From Terriglobales bacterium (GTDB taxonomy: Bacteria; Acidobacteriota; Terriglobia; Terriglobales; Acidobacteriaceae), in the NCBI GenBank assembly GCA_035651655.1, contig DASRFG010000023.1, positions 434,001 through 498,000 on the forward strand: a DNA stretch of 64,000 bases. Direction: 5' to 3'. A program made the position numbers and the translations under genes. Shown here piece by piece: positions 25,872-37,890 of the stretch; position 1 is the first letter of the stretch; the number at the start of each line of letters is the position of its first letter. The notes beneath the pieces were generated by a model, which worked only from the letters and a program-made list of their open reading frames with translations, did not search any database and was not told the origin of the DNA.

Positions 25872-26942
25872 ATGAAGGTTGGCATTCTCACTGGTGGCGG
25901 TGACTGCCCCGGCTTGAACGCCGTTATACGGGCCGTAGTACGCAAGGGAGTTTTCCACTACGACGACCAGTTCCTTGGGTATCTGGAAGGTTGGCGCGGC
26001 GTTCTCGAAGACAAAACCGAGCCTCTCGACCTTTCAAGCGTGGGCGGTATTCTTCCGCGTGGTGGCACCATTTTGCGTACCTCTCGCACCAATCCTTCCA
26101 AGCATGAGCACGGACTCCAACGTTGCCTGGAAAATATCCGCAAGCACCAACTGGATGCGCTCATCGCTATCGGAGGCGACGATACCATCTCCGTAGCCCT
26201 GAAGCTTCACCAAATGGGCGCCAAAGTTGTCGGCGTTCCCAAGACCATTGATAACGACCTCAGCGGTACTGATTACACCTTTGGCTTCGATACGGCGGTG
26301 AACGTTGCGACCAGCGCAATTGACCGTGTGCACACCACAGCCGAAGCGCATAACCGGGTGATGGTGGTGGAAGTCATGGGCCGTGATTCCGGCTGGATTG
26401 CTCTGTATAGCGGCATTGCCGGTGGCGCCGATGTGATCCTGATTCCCGAGAAGCCCTTCGATCTTGAAGAAGTGGCTGAGAGCATACGACTGCGGCACGG
26501 TCGCGGACGTTATTTCAGCATCGTCGTGGTCGCCGAAGGCGCGCGATTTGCCAGCGACGTTGATCCCCAGCATGGCACCCCGGTGGTGAGCGATCTGGGG
26601 ACGGACGAATTCGGGCATGCCCGGCTGGGTGGGATCGGCAACACGGTGGCCCGCGAACTGGAGCGGCTTACGGGCTTCGAAACACGTGCGGTGGTGCTGG
26701 GACACATCCAACGCGGCGGTTCGCCCAGCTCTTTCGACCGCGTACTGGCCACCCGTTATGGTATCGGCGCCATTGATATGGTCCACAGCGGGGAGTTTGG
26801 CAGCATGGCCGCCTTGCGCGGCAACAAGATAGTCTCTGTTCCGCTGGCTGAGGCGGTTGGCCAAAGCCGCATGGTGGACCAGGACATGATGGATTTGGCG
26901 GCTGGCCTTCTCGAACGGCTGAAGGAAACCGCAAGCAAGTAA
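25872..26942 (+). CDS. pfp: 6-phosphofructokinase with PPi-type signature
   Basis: 356 residues of the PFK family. GILTGGGDCPGLNAVIR is the N-terminal loop; the catalytic motif is PKTIDND (125-129) and MGRDSGWIAL and GHIQRGGSP follow. At the two positions that separate donors it has Asp104 in GGDDT and Lys124 in VPKTIDND, where ATP-PFKs usually have Gly at both. This is the signature of PPi-dependent enzymes, so the reaction is probably fructose-6-phosphate plus PPi, reversible in glycolysis and gluconeogenesis. Length is nearer to ATP-PFK than to long plant PFPs. A GGAGCGGAG ribosome site precedes the ATG. It stands alone. Confidence 0.87.
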   Translation: MKVGILTGGGDCPGLNAVIRAVVRKGVFHYDDQFLGYLEGWRGVLEDKTEPLDLSSVGGILPRGGTILRTSRTNPSKHEHGLQRCLENIRKHQLDALIAIGGDDTISVALKLHQMGAKVVGVPKTIDNDLSGTDYTFGFDTAVNVATSAIDRVHTTAEAHNRVMVVEVMGRDSGWIALYSGIAGGADVILIPEKPFDLEEVAESIRLRHGRGRYFSIVVVAEGARFASDVDPQHGTPVVSDLGTDEFGHARLGGIGNTVARELERLTGFETRAVVLGHIQRGGSPSSFDRVLATRYGIGAIDMVHSGEFGSMAALRGNKIVSVPLAEAVGQSRMVDQDMMDLAAGLLERLKETASK

Positions 26943-27089
26943 CCGCTATCTCTGCCCCCCTCAAATTCGGCGCCATAACTGGTGACCTTCATCCCCGTGA
27001 GCCTCATCACGATGTGCTGTGACGGAGCTCACCAGTTCACTTCTTCGCCCCGGCGCATAATCTTCACAGCAGCAAGGAGGAAAGCGGTC

Positions 27090-27476
27090 ATGAAAAACTT
27101 CTTAATCGCATTGATTGTTACAGTGTTTGGAATAGCTGCATTCGCGCAGGCCGGTACAGTTCCCCAGTACGACAAGTCCAACGAGGTGCGCGTCAGCGGG
27201 ACGGTCCAGGATGTCCGTGATTATCAATGCCCGATCAGCGGCACCCTGGGTTCACATCTCACCCTGAAAACCACTTCGGGGGGATTGGTTGAAGTGCATC
27301 TTGCCGCCACCAAGTACACCAAAAGCTACGAAATGATTTTTGCCAAGGGCGACGGGGTCGAGGTGCTCGGTTCCAGGGTGATGTGGGATGGAGTAGATAC
27401 CGTTCTTGCTCGCGAGATCACCCGCAAGCAAGAGACGTTCATGTTCCGGGACAAAGAAGGTAAACCGCTCTGGTAA
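27090..27476 (+). CDS. Small exported protein, function unknown
   Basis: 128 residues from the ATG at 27090, with AAGGAGG ending 10 nt upstream. Signal peptide: FLIALIVTVFGIAAFAQAG. The mature protein (about 107 residues) is all-beta by appearance, with NEVRVSGTVQDVRDYQCPIS, LTLKTTSGGLVEVHLAA and KGDGVEVLGSRVMWDGVDTV, the pattern of a small OB-fold-like domain. It ends on EGKPLW. No catalytic motif is seen. It ends 25 nt before a strong terminator and faces the lipid operon. Confidence 0.65.
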   Translation: MKNFLIALIVTVFGIAAFAQAGTVPQYDKSNEVRVSGTVQDVRDYQCPISGTLGSHLTLKTTSGGLVEVHLAATKYTKSYEMIFAKGDGVEVLGSRVMWDGVDTVLAREITRKQETFMFRDKEGKPLW

Positions 27477-27500
27477 TTGGCTATCGCCGTACTTTGCACA

Positions 27501-27529
27501 AGAGACGTAGACCACTACGTCTCTTTTTA
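27501..27529 (+). terminator. Rho-independent terminator between convergent genes
   Basis: AGAGACGTAG (27501-27510), loop ACCA, CTACGTCTCT (27515-27524) is a perfect 10-bp stem, followed by TTTTATT on the plus strand. It ends the small exported gene. Read from the minus strand the T-tract is poor (TTGTG), so the end of the lipid kinase transcript is less clear. Confidence 0.85.
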
Positions 27530-27539
27530 TTGCATGTTC

Positions 27540-28465
27540 TTACGCCACAACTTCCAAGGCGTTGGGCAATACGTCGATTTTCTCGCAGTGAAGCGTGAGC
27601 ACTTCACCGTCGACCATCACGTCTACGGGCGCGTCTAGATCAAAATTGATTTCACGAGTCGCACGCCGCTCCGCCAGTGGATGTTTCAGATGTGACCCAT
27701 CGTAGAGTGTGTGCAGGTTGCGCAACAGCCCCAGGCGGCTGATCGGCCCCCAGCGCACGTACTCCAGCAGCCCGTCGGCAATCTCGGCTTTGGGTGCGAT
27801 CATCATTTTGCCGCCGGTAAACTTGCTGTTGTTAAAGGTGAGAAAGAGACAGCGGCGCAGGTCCGGCTTGGCGTCACCATCCACAACCAGCGGAAAAGCG
27901 CGCCGCTTAAGCCGCACCAGCCGGGTGAATAAGGCCAGCAGATAGCCCAACTCGCCTACTCCGCCAAAGCGTCGGATGCGTTCCGCAGCCACGTCAGCTG
28001 CGAAGCCGACGCTCAGCAGGTTGATGTAATACAGCACGCCTGCTTTGTGGGTGAGCCGCAGGACATCGCACGCCCGGCGTCGTCCAGCGATAAGAGATTC
28101 GGTGGCGTGTTTCAGCCCACTTTTGCTGAACTCGCGCAAAAAGGAATTCCCAGTGCCTAGAGGGAGAAAACCCAGCACCGGAGGTTCACGCTCACCCACA
28201 TTCTGTGCGGCCGGAAATACTCCGTTGACGATTTCGTAGGAAGTACCATCGCCACCCACGGCCAGGAACTGGCGCCAACCATTGGCAAATGCCTCGCGGG
28301 CAATAACGGTCGCGTCACCGGGACGACCGGTCCGCATGACCTCAAATTCGAGCCCAGCCGAACGCAGGCGATCGAGCGCAGGCCCCACCAACTTTCCGGA
28401 CCGTCCACCCCCAGCAGCCGGATTCACAATGGCGAGGAATTTCGAGTTGGATTGGGAGTGCATGG

Positions 28466-28469
<4 letters not shown>
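27540..28469 (-). CDS. Diacylglycerol/sphingosine kinase-family lipid kinase
   Basis: 309 residues of the DAGK catalytic family (LCB5/YegS type). [16 protein letters not shown] begins the domain, [16 protein letters not shown] (about 68-83) is the nucleotide-binding GGDGT motif, and [16 protein letters not shown] follows. ATP-dependent phosphorylation of a lipid hydroxyl is expected, substrate unknown. It is the last gene of a minus-strand operon; its ATG overlaps the preceding acyl ligase stop by 4 nt. In this operon it may make a phospholipid head group or recycle diacylglycerol; that is inference. Confidence 0.85.
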
Positions 28470-30193
<1,724 letters not shown>

Positions 30194-30208
30194 TCGGCGA
30201 GTTGAGTC

Positions 30209-30460
30209 TCACAACCGTGCCTGGATACGTTCGGCCAGCGTACGGAAGTCGGTCACGCCTTGTAGCTCGTAGTCGGGCAGCTCGACATGAAAGTGATTTT
30301 CCAGGCGGGTCAGCAGTTCCAGTGCCTGCAGGCTGTCAATGCCCAGCTTTTGAAAGAAATCGTCGTCTGCGGCAAGCGTCTCCCGCGGCACCTTGAAGTG
30401 AGTGGAGGCAAGAGCCAGGACTTCGTTCAATGTCTGATCGCGGTTCGCCATGTTCTTCAT
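30209..30460 (-). CDS. Acyl carrier protein
   Basis: 83 residues with the phosphopantetheine serine at Ser43 in FFQKLGIDSLQALELLTR. It is acidic and helical. Met4 could also be the start. The ATG overlaps the stop of the crotonase gene by one base (TAATG). It is not the housekeeping acpP context (no fabF or fabD nearby) and is probably dedicated to this operon, carrying acyl chains for the adjacent ligases, the crotonase and the reductase. Confidence 0.85.
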   Translation of the reverse strand: MKNMANRDQTLNEVLALASTHFKVPRETLAADDDFFQKLGIDSLQALELLTRLENHFHVELPDYELQGVTDFRTLAERIQARL

Positions 30461-31263
30461 TATGGCAAATATGGCTGCACCGTGGTGTTCTCCACGAATT
30501 TTCGCAGACCCTCTTCTACCGCAGGCTGGGTGAATAGGTCGCAGAAGATCTTAATTTCGAGACGCAGTTCCTCCTGCGGAATGGGCTTGATAAAGCGTTT
30601 CGCCGCGGCGCTGGTACGGCGGTCAAACTTCCGCACCTGGGCAGCTGTCGAGCGCGCAACCCGCAATGCTTCACCTTCGGCCGCCATCTGGCTGACCAGT
30701 CCCACAGATTGCGCTTTGCTGGCGTTAATACTTCGTCCCGTTAGCAACAGGTCACGGACCACCGCATTCCCCAAATCCCGCTTCAGCCGCGGAATTCCCC
30801 CAAATCCCGGGATCAGCCCCAAGCGCAGCTCGGGGAAACAGAAGCGTGCCATCTTGTCGGCGATGATCAAGTCACACGTCAGCGCCAGCTCGAATCCTCC
30901 GCCAAACGTGACTCCATGTACCGCCGCAATGGTGGTCAACGACGAACCGTCAATAGCATTGAACACAGCATGAATGCGTTCCAAAAACTCACGCACTCCG
31001 CGAACGCGGTCGGCCGACCGCATGCTTTGCGTCTTTTCGTAGAGCTCACGCAGGTCGGCGCCGGCACTGAATCCCGAGGGAAGCTGGCTGTAGATGATGA
31101 GCGCTGCGGCGTCACGTTCCAGTAAACTCAATGCCTCAACGAACCGCTCTAACTCCTTCAGCGTGACTGATCCAATCTCGTTCGCAGGCGGACGGTGCAG
31201 CGCCAATTCAATCACGCCCTCGACCAACTCCCACGAAATGGCCTCGCCGCGAAAATTCTTCAT
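30460..31263 (-). CDS. Enoyl-CoA hydratase/isomerase-family protein
   Basis: 267 residues, crotonase fold. The oxyanion-hole segments are FSAGADLRELYE and VHGVTFGGGFELALTCDLII, the first catalytic glutamate is in GGFELALT and the second in ARFCFPELRLGLIPGFGG. Both are kept, so hydratase activity is plausible. It overlaps the neighbouring ligase gene by 4 nt and the ACP by 1 nt. It could hydrate, dehydrate or isomerise an acyl chain on CoA or ACP; the exact reaction in this pathway is not readable. Confidence 0.83.
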   Translation of the reverse strand: MKNFRGEAISWELVEGVIELALHRPPANEIGSVTLKELERFVEALSLLERDAAALIIYSQLPSGFSAGADLRELYEKTQSMRSADRVRGVREFLERIHAVFNAIDGSSLTTIAAVHGVTFGGGFELALTCDLIIADKMARFCFPELRLGLIPGFGGIPRLKRDLGNAVVRDLLLTGRSINASKAQSVGLVSQMAAEGEALRVARSTAAQVRKFDRRTSAAAKRFIKPIPQEELRLEIKIFCDLFTQPAVEEGLRKFVENTTVQPYLP

Positions 31264-32924
31264 GCGCTCTGCCGGTCACGGTACAGCTCTTCGATTTGTT
31301 GCTGAAGCTGCGCCGCGATGAAGTCGCGCTTCAGCTTGCCATTCGCCGTCAGCATACCGTTTTCTACGCTGAATGGCTGCTCGACAATCTGGAATGCCCG
31401 TACCCGTTTGTAATGTGGCAGGTCACGATTGACCTCGTCCACGGCAAACTGCACCTGTTCTGGCATTGGGGTCCCGGTCACCAGGGCCGCCACAAACCCG
31501 CGCCCATGGCCGACTAACATGACCTGCTTGGCATCCGGTAGCAGCCGGAGCAGCTGGTCCTCAATGGGCTCGGGTGCGACATTGTGTCCGGAGCTAAGAA
31601 TAATCAGATTCTTTACACGCCCGGAAATTCGCCAATTCCCTGCCTCATTGACGTCGCCCTGATCGCCGGTGTGAAACCAGCCGTCGCGCAGAGCGTCAGC
31701 CGTGGCTTGCGCCCGATTCCAATAACCGGGGAACACATTCGGGCCCCGCACCAAAATTTCACCGTTTTCCGCGACTCTCATCTCAACCCCAGGGATCGCC
31801 GGTCCGACACGTCCGGGTTCAACCTGCCCGGGCTCATCCATGGTGCAAATCGCAGTCGTTTCCGTCAGACCATAGACCTGTAGCACCGGAACCCCAAGCA
31901 TGGCAAAAAACAATTGCGTTTCCCTAGCCAGGGGCGCCGAGCCGCAGATCAGGGCTTTCAGGTTCGCGCCAATCATCCTCTTCCGAACGCTGGAAAATAG
32001 AATGGCGCGGGCCCACGCCAACCAAAAGCGGTCCAGAGCTCGCCGCTCGCCGCGATTCTGCCGGAACCACGCCTCTTTGGCATTACCGTAGATCGTCTCA
32101 ACGATGCCGCCGAATTCCGCAAACTGGCGATCCACGCCCGTGCGCACGCGTTCCAGCAGTAACGGAACATTTAAGAAGTAGTTCGCGGCAGCGCTGCGCA
32201 TTTCTGCCGCCAGGCGGTTCTGGTCCGTGGACATCATCAGCAAGCTGCCGCGCAGCAAGCAGGTGAGCAGCATGATCCAGGAGCCGGCAAAGCAAAATGG
32301 CAGATAGTGGAATACCCGGTCTTGTCCTCTGGTGCCCTGCATCAGCCTGTCCAGGCGCTGCGAGGTACAACCCAGCATGTGATTGATATTCCCTAGCGTG
32401 AGCATCACGCCCTTGGCTTCGCCCGAGGTACCGGAGGTGTAAATGATAGTTACGGCGTCGTTCTCGGCTAGGGAAACCGGTGGGAGATTCACATCTTCCG
32501 CTTCGCTCGCGAAGATTTCATCGAATACCGCCCCACGGGGCGCTTCCGGCCAGTGCTGAGCGATGGAATCTCTAAAGGACGTATCACTACAAACGATCAG
32601 CGCCGGTGAGCAGTCCCTCATCATCACTACTAATTCATTGGGTGCTTGCCGGGAATAAAGCGGCACGACAATCAGGCCTTCAGACATTGCCGCCAAATCG
32701 ACCGCGACCCACCGAATGCTGTTGGGCGCCAGCAGCACACAGCGGTCGCCCTTTTTCAGTCCAGCTCCACGCAAAAAGGCTCGCGCTCTGGCAATATCGG
32801 TCAGCAGCTCACTGCCGGTCGCAAACACGCCGTGCTGTTCCCATAACTGTTCCAGAATGTTGCGGCTGGAAAAGGTGTTGAGGTTCTGAACAATTCGTTC
32901 CAGGACATTCGGCTCGCGCGCCAT
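31260..32924 (-). CDS. AMP-forming acyl-CoA/acyl-ACP ligase (copy 2)
   Basis: 554 residues, ANL superfamily. The phosphate loop is TIIYTSGTSGEAKGVMLTLG, the A5-type motif is LQVYGLTETTAICTMDEPG, the hinge is DGWFHTGDQGDVNE and the C-terminal Lys region is NGMLTANGKLKRDFIAAQL. It is a distinct protein from copy 1, not a recent duplicate. Its ATG overlaps the upstream pyruvyl transferase stop by one base. The pair of ligases suggests that two acyl groups, or acyl-CoA and acyl-ACP, are made separately. Confidence 0.87.
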   Translation of the reverse strand: MAREPNVLERIVQNLNTFSSRNILEQLWEQHGVFATGSELLTDIARARAFLRGAGLKKGDRCVLLAPNSIRWVAVDLAAMSEGLIVVPLYSRQAPNELVVMMRDCSPALIVCSDTSFRDSIAQHWPEAPRGAVFDEIFASEAEDVNLPPVSLAENDAVTIIYTSGTSGEAKGVMLTLGNINHMLGCTSQRLDRLMQGTRGQDRVFHYLPFCFAGSWIMLLTCLLRGSLLMMSTDQNRLAAEMRSAAANYFLNVPLLLERVRTGVDRQFAEFGGIVETIYGNAKEAWFRQNRGERRALDRFWLAWARAILFSSVRKRMIGANLKALICGSAPLARETQLFFAMLGVPVLQVYGLTETTAICTMDEPGQVEPGRVGPAIPGVEMRVAENGEILVRGPNVFPGYWNRAQATADALRDGWFHTGDQGDVNEAGNWRISGRVKNLIILSSGHNVAPEPIEDQLLRLLPDAKQVMLVGHGRGFVAALVTGTPMPEQVQFAVDEVNRDLPHYKRVRAFQIVEQPFSVENGMLTANGKLKRDFIAAQLQQQIEELYRDRQSA

Positions 32925-34333
32925 CAGGCGTATGCCTCGAGCAAGCGGCAGAGGTTGGGACCGAGCGGAGGCAGGTAATCCTCCCAGCTCAGCGCGCCCG
33001 TGCGCACCGGGAATTCGGGATAGCGTTGCTGCACGTGTGCCTCAAAATAGCTTCCCATTTTCGCCATGAGCTTGAGGTTTCTTACTACCGTATGACCAAT
33101 GGCTTGCGCGATAGCCTCGCGCTGCTTGCACAGCTTTTCCAGAATGCTCACCAACTTGGGCTCGAGCTCGGGGTCTTCCACTTCAAGCAGAAGATCATTA
33201 TGTCCACGCTCGCGCATCAGGTTGCGGATGCGCTCGTCCATTGTAATTCCCGCCGATGGCACCAGCCCGGGCATGGAGGTCACAATCCCGTGGTATCGCG
33301 AAGACACCATCATGTGACACGCCCGCAGAATGCTGACCAGTTGGTACATGTCGTACTCGTCAGAACTGAAGACCGGCGCGCCACCCAGACAATCGGCAAG
33401 CCAGCGGCAGGCATCCGTATCGAGGCGCTCCGTTGCCGCCAGCACGGGGAAAACGCTGTGCTGCTTGCGAAACGAATTCACTGCATTGGCGATGGCCGCG
33501 AGGTAGCGCTGGTAAGCCGCGTCCACCTGCGGCCCGGAATTGTGAAAATAAACCGAGCGATAATGGCTCTTCCTGTAGGCTCCGGTGGCAGCATGAGCAA
33601 TGTATTTTCCAACGGATGCTTTCACCGGCCAGAAGAACGGATTTATAGGACAAATCACGAGCACCGTTGTGTTGCTGTCCCAGCCCTTTTCGTGAAGGGC
33701 CTTTCGTCCGTAGTCGGGACCGTGGGGCTCGAATGTCCACGCCGTGTCGGTGCCGAGTTCGGTGGAAACGCCAAGCTCACGCAGCACGGTTCGCGATTCC
33801 TCGTTGCGCGTAATAATCAGCGACTCGCGGCAATAGCGCGCGCACATGCGGGCCAGTAGCGGATCCATTTCGCCAGCTTCGGCGCCGTAACCAACTGACA
33901 ATTTGTTCTGCGCCGATGCAATCGCCAGCGAGCCGATCATCATCGTGGTCAATGCATTGGCGAACTTGCTCTTGAACATCGAACCTTCGCACGCCATCAC
34001 ACCATGATGTTTCGGTACTTCGTTGTAGAGAAAGGGCGGAAAAATATCCGGCAGGTGGACCTGGCGGGCGTCACCGAAATACCCGCGAGACCGCTCGAAA
34101 TTCTGGCTCATCACGCTCAGGCTGACGTTCTCGGCGCCGAGGATTCGGCGCACCTGGCGCAGCATCTCTTCCACGCGAACATCGGAACCAGTGTTGCGCG
34201 TGCCATTGTAGCCGGCAAAAAGCAGCTTCAGCTTTTCGCCAGGCCGCCAGGAATCCCCCTCGCCCAGCATCCACTTCAGCTTGGTGAGTTCGATGGCGCC
34301 GCTGACCCACGCCTCGAGCACCAAGTCCATCAT
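32924..34333 (-). CDS. Polysaccharide pyruvyl transferase-family protein
   Basis: 469 residues from the ATG at 34333, chosen because it gives an ATGA overlap with the gene before it; the longer frame from 34576 lies inside that gene. The N-terminal [20 protein letters not shown] is the usual opening of the CsaB/polysaccharide pyruvyl transferase family, and [20 protein letters not shown] is its C-terminal motif. The known activity adds a pyruvyl ketal to a sugar in cell-wall or exopolysaccharide. In this operon of acyl-modifying enzymes the acceptor may be a lipid-linked sugar or head group. That is inference. Confidence 0.75.
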   Translation of the reverse strand: MMDLVLEAWVSGAIELTKLKWMLGEGDSWRPGEKLKLLFAGYNGTRNTGSDVRVEEMLRQVRRILGAENVSLSVMSQNFERSRGYFGDARQVHLPDIFPPFLYNEVPKHHGVMACEGSMFKSKFANALTTMMIGSLAIASAQNKLSVGYGAEAGEMDPLLARMCARYCRESLIITRNEESRTVLRELGVSTELGTDTAWTFEPHGPDYGRKALHEKGWDSNTTVLVICPINPFFWPVKASVGKYIAHAATGAYRKSHYRSVYFHNSGPQVDAAYQRYLAAIANAVNSFRKQHSVFPVLAATERLDTDACRWLADCLGGAPVFSSDEYDMYQLVSILRACHMMVSSRYHGIVTSMPGLVPSAGITMDERIRNLMRERGHNDLLLEVEDPELEPKLVSILEKLCKQREAIAQAIGHTVVRNLKLMAKMGSYFEAHVQQRYPEFPVRTGALSWEDYLPPLGPNLCRLLEAYA

Positions 34334-35463
34334 GCGGCTGAGCCTCCGGCCGCGCTCGGCCACTCCTGGTATTTGTAGGTGAAGCGATTCTCGCAACTGA
34401 ACTTGAGCAGCGGATAACTGTACTGTGAAAAGGGCGCCGGACGGCGTCCCGTCTCTCGAACTACGCGAGTATTGTCGAAAACCGTGTTCCACACCAGATA
34501 CGGTAAGAACACTTTCAGCAGCGATGCCCCGTGACCTACATTGCGCCGGCTTCGCGAGAGCTGTTCGACGGCCCAAGCAAATGGCCGCTCCAAGCTAGGC
34601 AGATAGACCGGACCGCGTTTGTGGCGTGCTCGTGAGAGCGCATCGGTGAGTTCGCGAAATGTCTGCGACGAGGTGCCCGACGAAAGATGATAGATATCGT
34701 GCTCGGGCTTCGCCTTCTGGTGCAGCGTAACGATCGAATCGGCAACAAAATCGACGTTCACGATGTCAATCTGGTCGGTTGGCCGGAAGGGGAGCACCGG
34801 CAATCCTGCGAGAAATACGAACGCCTTCACCATATCGAACTGCGTGGTCTGGGCGTAGCGGCTATCGCCCAGCACAATACTTGGCCGAAAGATGGTATGC
34901 GGAACATCGGGCAGCAGCTCGCGTACCATGTGCTCGCAGAATTTCTTGCCGCGGGCATATGGATCGTAATCAGAACGATTCCAATCGATGGCATCGTCCT
35001 CTTTGACCACCTCATTGCTGCGCTTCCCCGCAACAGCAACTGTACTGACATCGCTAAAGCGCCGCAGACCGTGGTGATCACGCGCCGCCTGCGCCAGCTT
35101 AATCACCTCAAGTGTCCCGCGCAGGTTCACGTTCAAGCAGGCTTTTTCCGACTTTCGGTTCAGAGACGCAGCGCAATGAATAACAGAATCCGTGGATTCC
35201 ATGAGCTGGCGGTAAGCGTCGGTGTCCAACCCAAAGCCTGAATCGACAAGGTCGCCGCGAAAAATCTTGATGCGTGATCGCAAGTGCGCGTGAAAACGCG
35301 GGAACTCCATGTGCAACTGCAATGCCCGCCACAACCGCACTTCGGCCTCATGCGCATCCTTCGCCCGAACCAGCAGGTTTAGATTGTCGCGGTGGCCTTC
35401 CAGCAAACCGACGACAACGTGGGCGCCAATGTAGCCGGTTGAGCCGGTCAGGAATATTGCCAC
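34330..35463 (-). CDS. Extended SDR / thioester-reductase-like protein
   Basis: 377 residues, extended short-chain dehydrogenase/reductase. The dinucleotide motif is [18 protein letters not shown] (G7xTGxxG13), [11 protein letters not shown] is the following sheet, and YARGK has the catalytic Tyr169 and Lys173. The NAD-binding_4 (male-sterility type) pattern is shared with the bigger FAR gene next to it, so it may reduce or oxidise an acyl or sugar carbonyl. No TE or PCP domain is attached. It overlaps the FAR gene by 16 nt at its start and the pyruvyl transferase by 4 nt at its end. Confidence 0.78.
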   Translation of the reverse strand: MAIFLTGSTGYIGAHVVVGLLEGHRDNLNLLVRAKDAHEAEVRLWRALQLHMEFPRFHAHLRSRIKIFRGDLVDSGFGLDTDAYRQLMESTDSVIHCAASLNRKSEKACLNVNLRGTLEVIKLAQAARDHHGLRRFSDVSTVAVAGKRSNEVVKEDDAIDWNRSDYDPYARGKKFCEHMVRELLPDVPHTIFRPSIVLGDSRYAQTTQFDMVKAFVFLAGLPVLPFRPTDQIDIVNVDFVADSIVTLHQKAKPEHDIYHLSSGTSSQTFRELTDALSRARHKRGPVYLPSLERPFAWAVEQLSRSRRNVGHGASLLKVFLPYLVWNTVFDNTRVVRETGRRPAPFSQYSYPLLKFSCENRFTYKYQEWPSAAGGSAA

Positions 35464-37847
35464 GTGGTTCCCGTTCCAGTTTGTAGGGTCTGGTCATTAT
35501 CGGCGGCCACGCCGCCTTCGGGCGGTGGCGAAGAGGACATCTGGAACCTGGGCCGGGGCCCGGATTCTATGGGACGGCCCTCGATCAGCGGATACGTCCA
35601 TTTGCGCAGCGCAGGTATATGTATGTTGATCCAGTACTCGTACCAGTCAAGACTGCGGGTGTCGTAGCCAAAGACCGAACGCTCTTCGGCAGGCAAAGCC
35701 TGCGACAACCACTCGATGTGCTCCGCCTCAAAATCGTGCTCGTTATGCAAGATAAACGGTTCGAACAACTCGATCAGCTTCTCCACTCGCTCCAGTCCGC
35801 GTTCGGTGCGTACCAACGGCGGCTGAAGAAAAGGAAATGGCGCCGTGATTTTCTGCAACGACTTTACCAACGCCTTCTGCGCTGGCGCCGAAAGCCGGTT
35901 ATAGCGTTGCTTTGAAACTGCGATCGTGTCGAAGCGTAACCGCCGGCGCAGCTCAGGATCGTCCTGTGCGCGATAAAACTTTCGATGCGCCAGGCAGGTA
36001 AGCTCGATGGAGCGCGCCATATCACAAGGATTGCTGACCGAAGTCGCCAGTTGGTAAACCGGCTCGTGACAGCGCTGTACGATCGCGGCTGCGATCAGGG
36101 TCATGCCCCGGCACACGGTATCGACGGGAATAATGTCCAGTCGCTTGCGCTCATTGCTTGGCAGCTGCCGGAAGTATGTGCCCAATAAATATGAAAGCGA
36201 CGCCGAAGTGTTTATGCCTTCGTTCCAGCCGCGGAACGGCTGCGTCACTGAGGTCTCAACAATAGACGGACGCACCACCGCGATCGGCAGCCCCGCCCCG
36301 AGCTTTTGGATCAGCGACTCCGCCAGGCTCTTGGTGAGGGTGTAGGTGTTGGGCCATCCCAGCTCCTTGGCCCGCTTGGTGCCCGCCTCGGTGAGATAGG
36401 CCCGGAGCCATCGCACCCGGTTCTTCCTGATCTGGTTCTCCAAGGCGACCGCCGAGAGCTCTTTCCCGCCGGTTTTCTGCTGAGCTTGCCTTCGTAGCTC
36501 CCGGTCGATCTCCGGACTTTCCGAACGTGCAATTGCATCTTGAATCGTCTTGTGTAGCGCCTGGCGTTCGCTTTCCGCGTCGAATCCTGATATGCCCAGC
36601 GGCGTGTAGTTGGGGTGCAACTCCTCTTCGACTCGCCCGTCGCGCGCACCCGCCACATAGCACGTAGAAAGATGCAGCAAACCGGCGTGATCACATTGCC
36701 GTACAAATTGGATCAAGTGGAGAACGGAATCCACATTGGAGGCGAGAGCTTCGCGCAGATCCGGGTTGAAGTCGGTCAGCCCCGAACTGTTGACCACCAG
36801 ATCGAGGGTGGCCTGCAGCGGTTGCAGCACTCCAGCCGGCAGCCCGAACCCGGGCTGACCGGCATCTCCTTCCAACACTTCCACCCGCCGGGAGATAAAC
36901 CGCTCGAATTCGCTTCGGTAGCGTTGATGAAGCGGATCGAAGATTGGAGATTCTTCGAGGATCTTTTCAAAACGCCGCCGCGCCGAATTGGATTTCTGCC
37001 GGCGTATCAGCAGGTATATCTTGCCCACTTCAGGCAGACTCTCGAGCAACTGCGCCAGCCACACTTTGCCAATAAACCCGGTGACCCCAATCAGCAGGAC
37101 GTTCTTGCCCGCCAGTGCGCTTCGGACCGAGAACCGCCGCGGCTCCTTCACGGAATCAAAGTGGATGACCGGATGAGTCCTATGCGCTAGCTTCCGTTCG
37201 GTTGAAACAACAGCCGAGGAGAGAGTGTCGATCTTGCCCCGGAAATCAAGCTCGGTGGAAAGCTCGTCGAGAGTTCGACTACCGTTGGCCGCGCCGCCGG
37301 TGATCAGCGCCAATATGCCCCGAGGGCGAATCACGGGATCGAGCAGCCGCCCGGTGCAATAGTTGTCCCGAAATTCCAGCCGATTGCAGAGGAGCCGTGT
37401 CACTTCGAGGTACTCCGCCAGCGGACGCATGACGTGATCCAGCCCCTGGCTCACCAGGACCACCTCCTGGCCCGTCGTAACTAATTGCCGCAGCTTTTGA
37501 ACACCTTCCGGTTTCAGGTGGGCCTTCAGTACATACCAGAAATATTCCTCGCCCAGCAGGTCCAGGCGATCGCGGCTTATTCCTCTCAAAATAGTGTGGA
37601 CAAGACGAGTAGCGAAGGTGCGATCAATTGCATACAGGATGGGACGGAGCAGCGCCTGCAGAAAAATAGCACCGCGACGCAGCCAGCGCTCGCTGAACGT
37701 TTGCGCATTCCAGGCGAAGAACGCCACCGGACGCACCGTACTCAGGTTCAACAGGCTGCCCTCAACCCGCCAGTAAACCGGCGCGGGCTGGGTTTTATGT
37801 TTAATGCTGGAATTCAAGACTTCGTCCAAAGCTCCGGGAACCGCCAT
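35448..37847 (-). CDS. HAD-like domain fused to fatty acyl-CoA reductase
   Basis: 799 residues, two modules. The N-terminal part (about 24-220) resembles the HAD-IB/SerB-like domain: [20 protein letters not shown] in place of DxDGTL, then [19 protein letters not shown] as motif II. The catalytic DxD is replaced by Arg27-Val-Glu29, so phosphatase activity is doubtful. From about 245 comes an NAD-binding_4/FAR domain: [20 protein letters not shown] (GxTGxxG at 254-260), [17 protein letters not shown] and [14 protein letters not shown] with the Tyr/Lys pair. The C-terminus ends in a basic, Pro-rich tail. A GGGAG ribosome site precedes the ATG. FARs make fatty aldehyde or alcohol from acyl-CoA, which can be an ether-lipid precursor. 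Confidence 0.8.
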   Translation of the reverse strand: MAVPGALDEVLNSSIKHKTQPAPVYWRVEGSLLNLSTVRPVAFFAWNAQTFSERWLRRGAIFLQALLRPILYAIDRTFATRLVHTILRGISRDRLDLLGEEYFWYVLKAHLKPEGVQKLRQLVTTGQEVVLVSQGLDHVMRPLAEYLEVTRLLCNRLEFRDNYCTGRLLDPVIRPRGILALITGGAANGSRTLDELSTELDFRGKIDTLSSAVVSTERKLAHRTHPVIHFDSVKEPRRFSVRSALAGKNVLLIGVTGFIGKVWLAQLLESLPEVGKIYLLIRRQKSNSARRRFEKILEESPIFDPLHQRYRSEFERFISRRVEVLEGDAGQPGFGLPAGVLQPLQATLDLVVNSSGLTDFNPDLREALASNVDSVLHLIQFVRQCDHAGLLHLSTCYVAGARDGRVEEELHPNYTPLGISGFDAESERQALHKTIQDAIARSESPEIDRELRRQAQQKTGGKELSAVALENQIRKNRVRWLRAYLTEAGTKRAKELGWPNTYTLTKSLAESLIQKLGAGLPIAVVRPSIVETSVTQPFRGWNEGINTSASLSYLLGTYFRQLPSNERKRLDIIPVDTVCRGMTLIAAAIVQRCHEPVYQLATSVSNPCDMARSIELTCLAHRKFYRAQDDPELRRRLRFDTIAVSKQRYNRLSAPAQKALVKSLQKITAPFPFLQPPLVRTERGLERVEKLIELFEPFILHNEHDFEAEHIEWLSQALPAEERSVFGYDTRSLDWYEYWINIHIPALRKWTYPLIEGRPIESGPRPRFQMSSSPPPEGGVAADNDQTLQTGTGTTWQYS

Positions 37848-37890
37848 TCAACTCCCCGCAACATTCTACCCAAACGGCTCTCGTTCCGGC

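Noticed and set aside
26034-26864. Minus-strand open frame of 276 codons
   Set aside because: It is opposite the phosphofructokinase gene, a mirror effect of GC-rich codon use.
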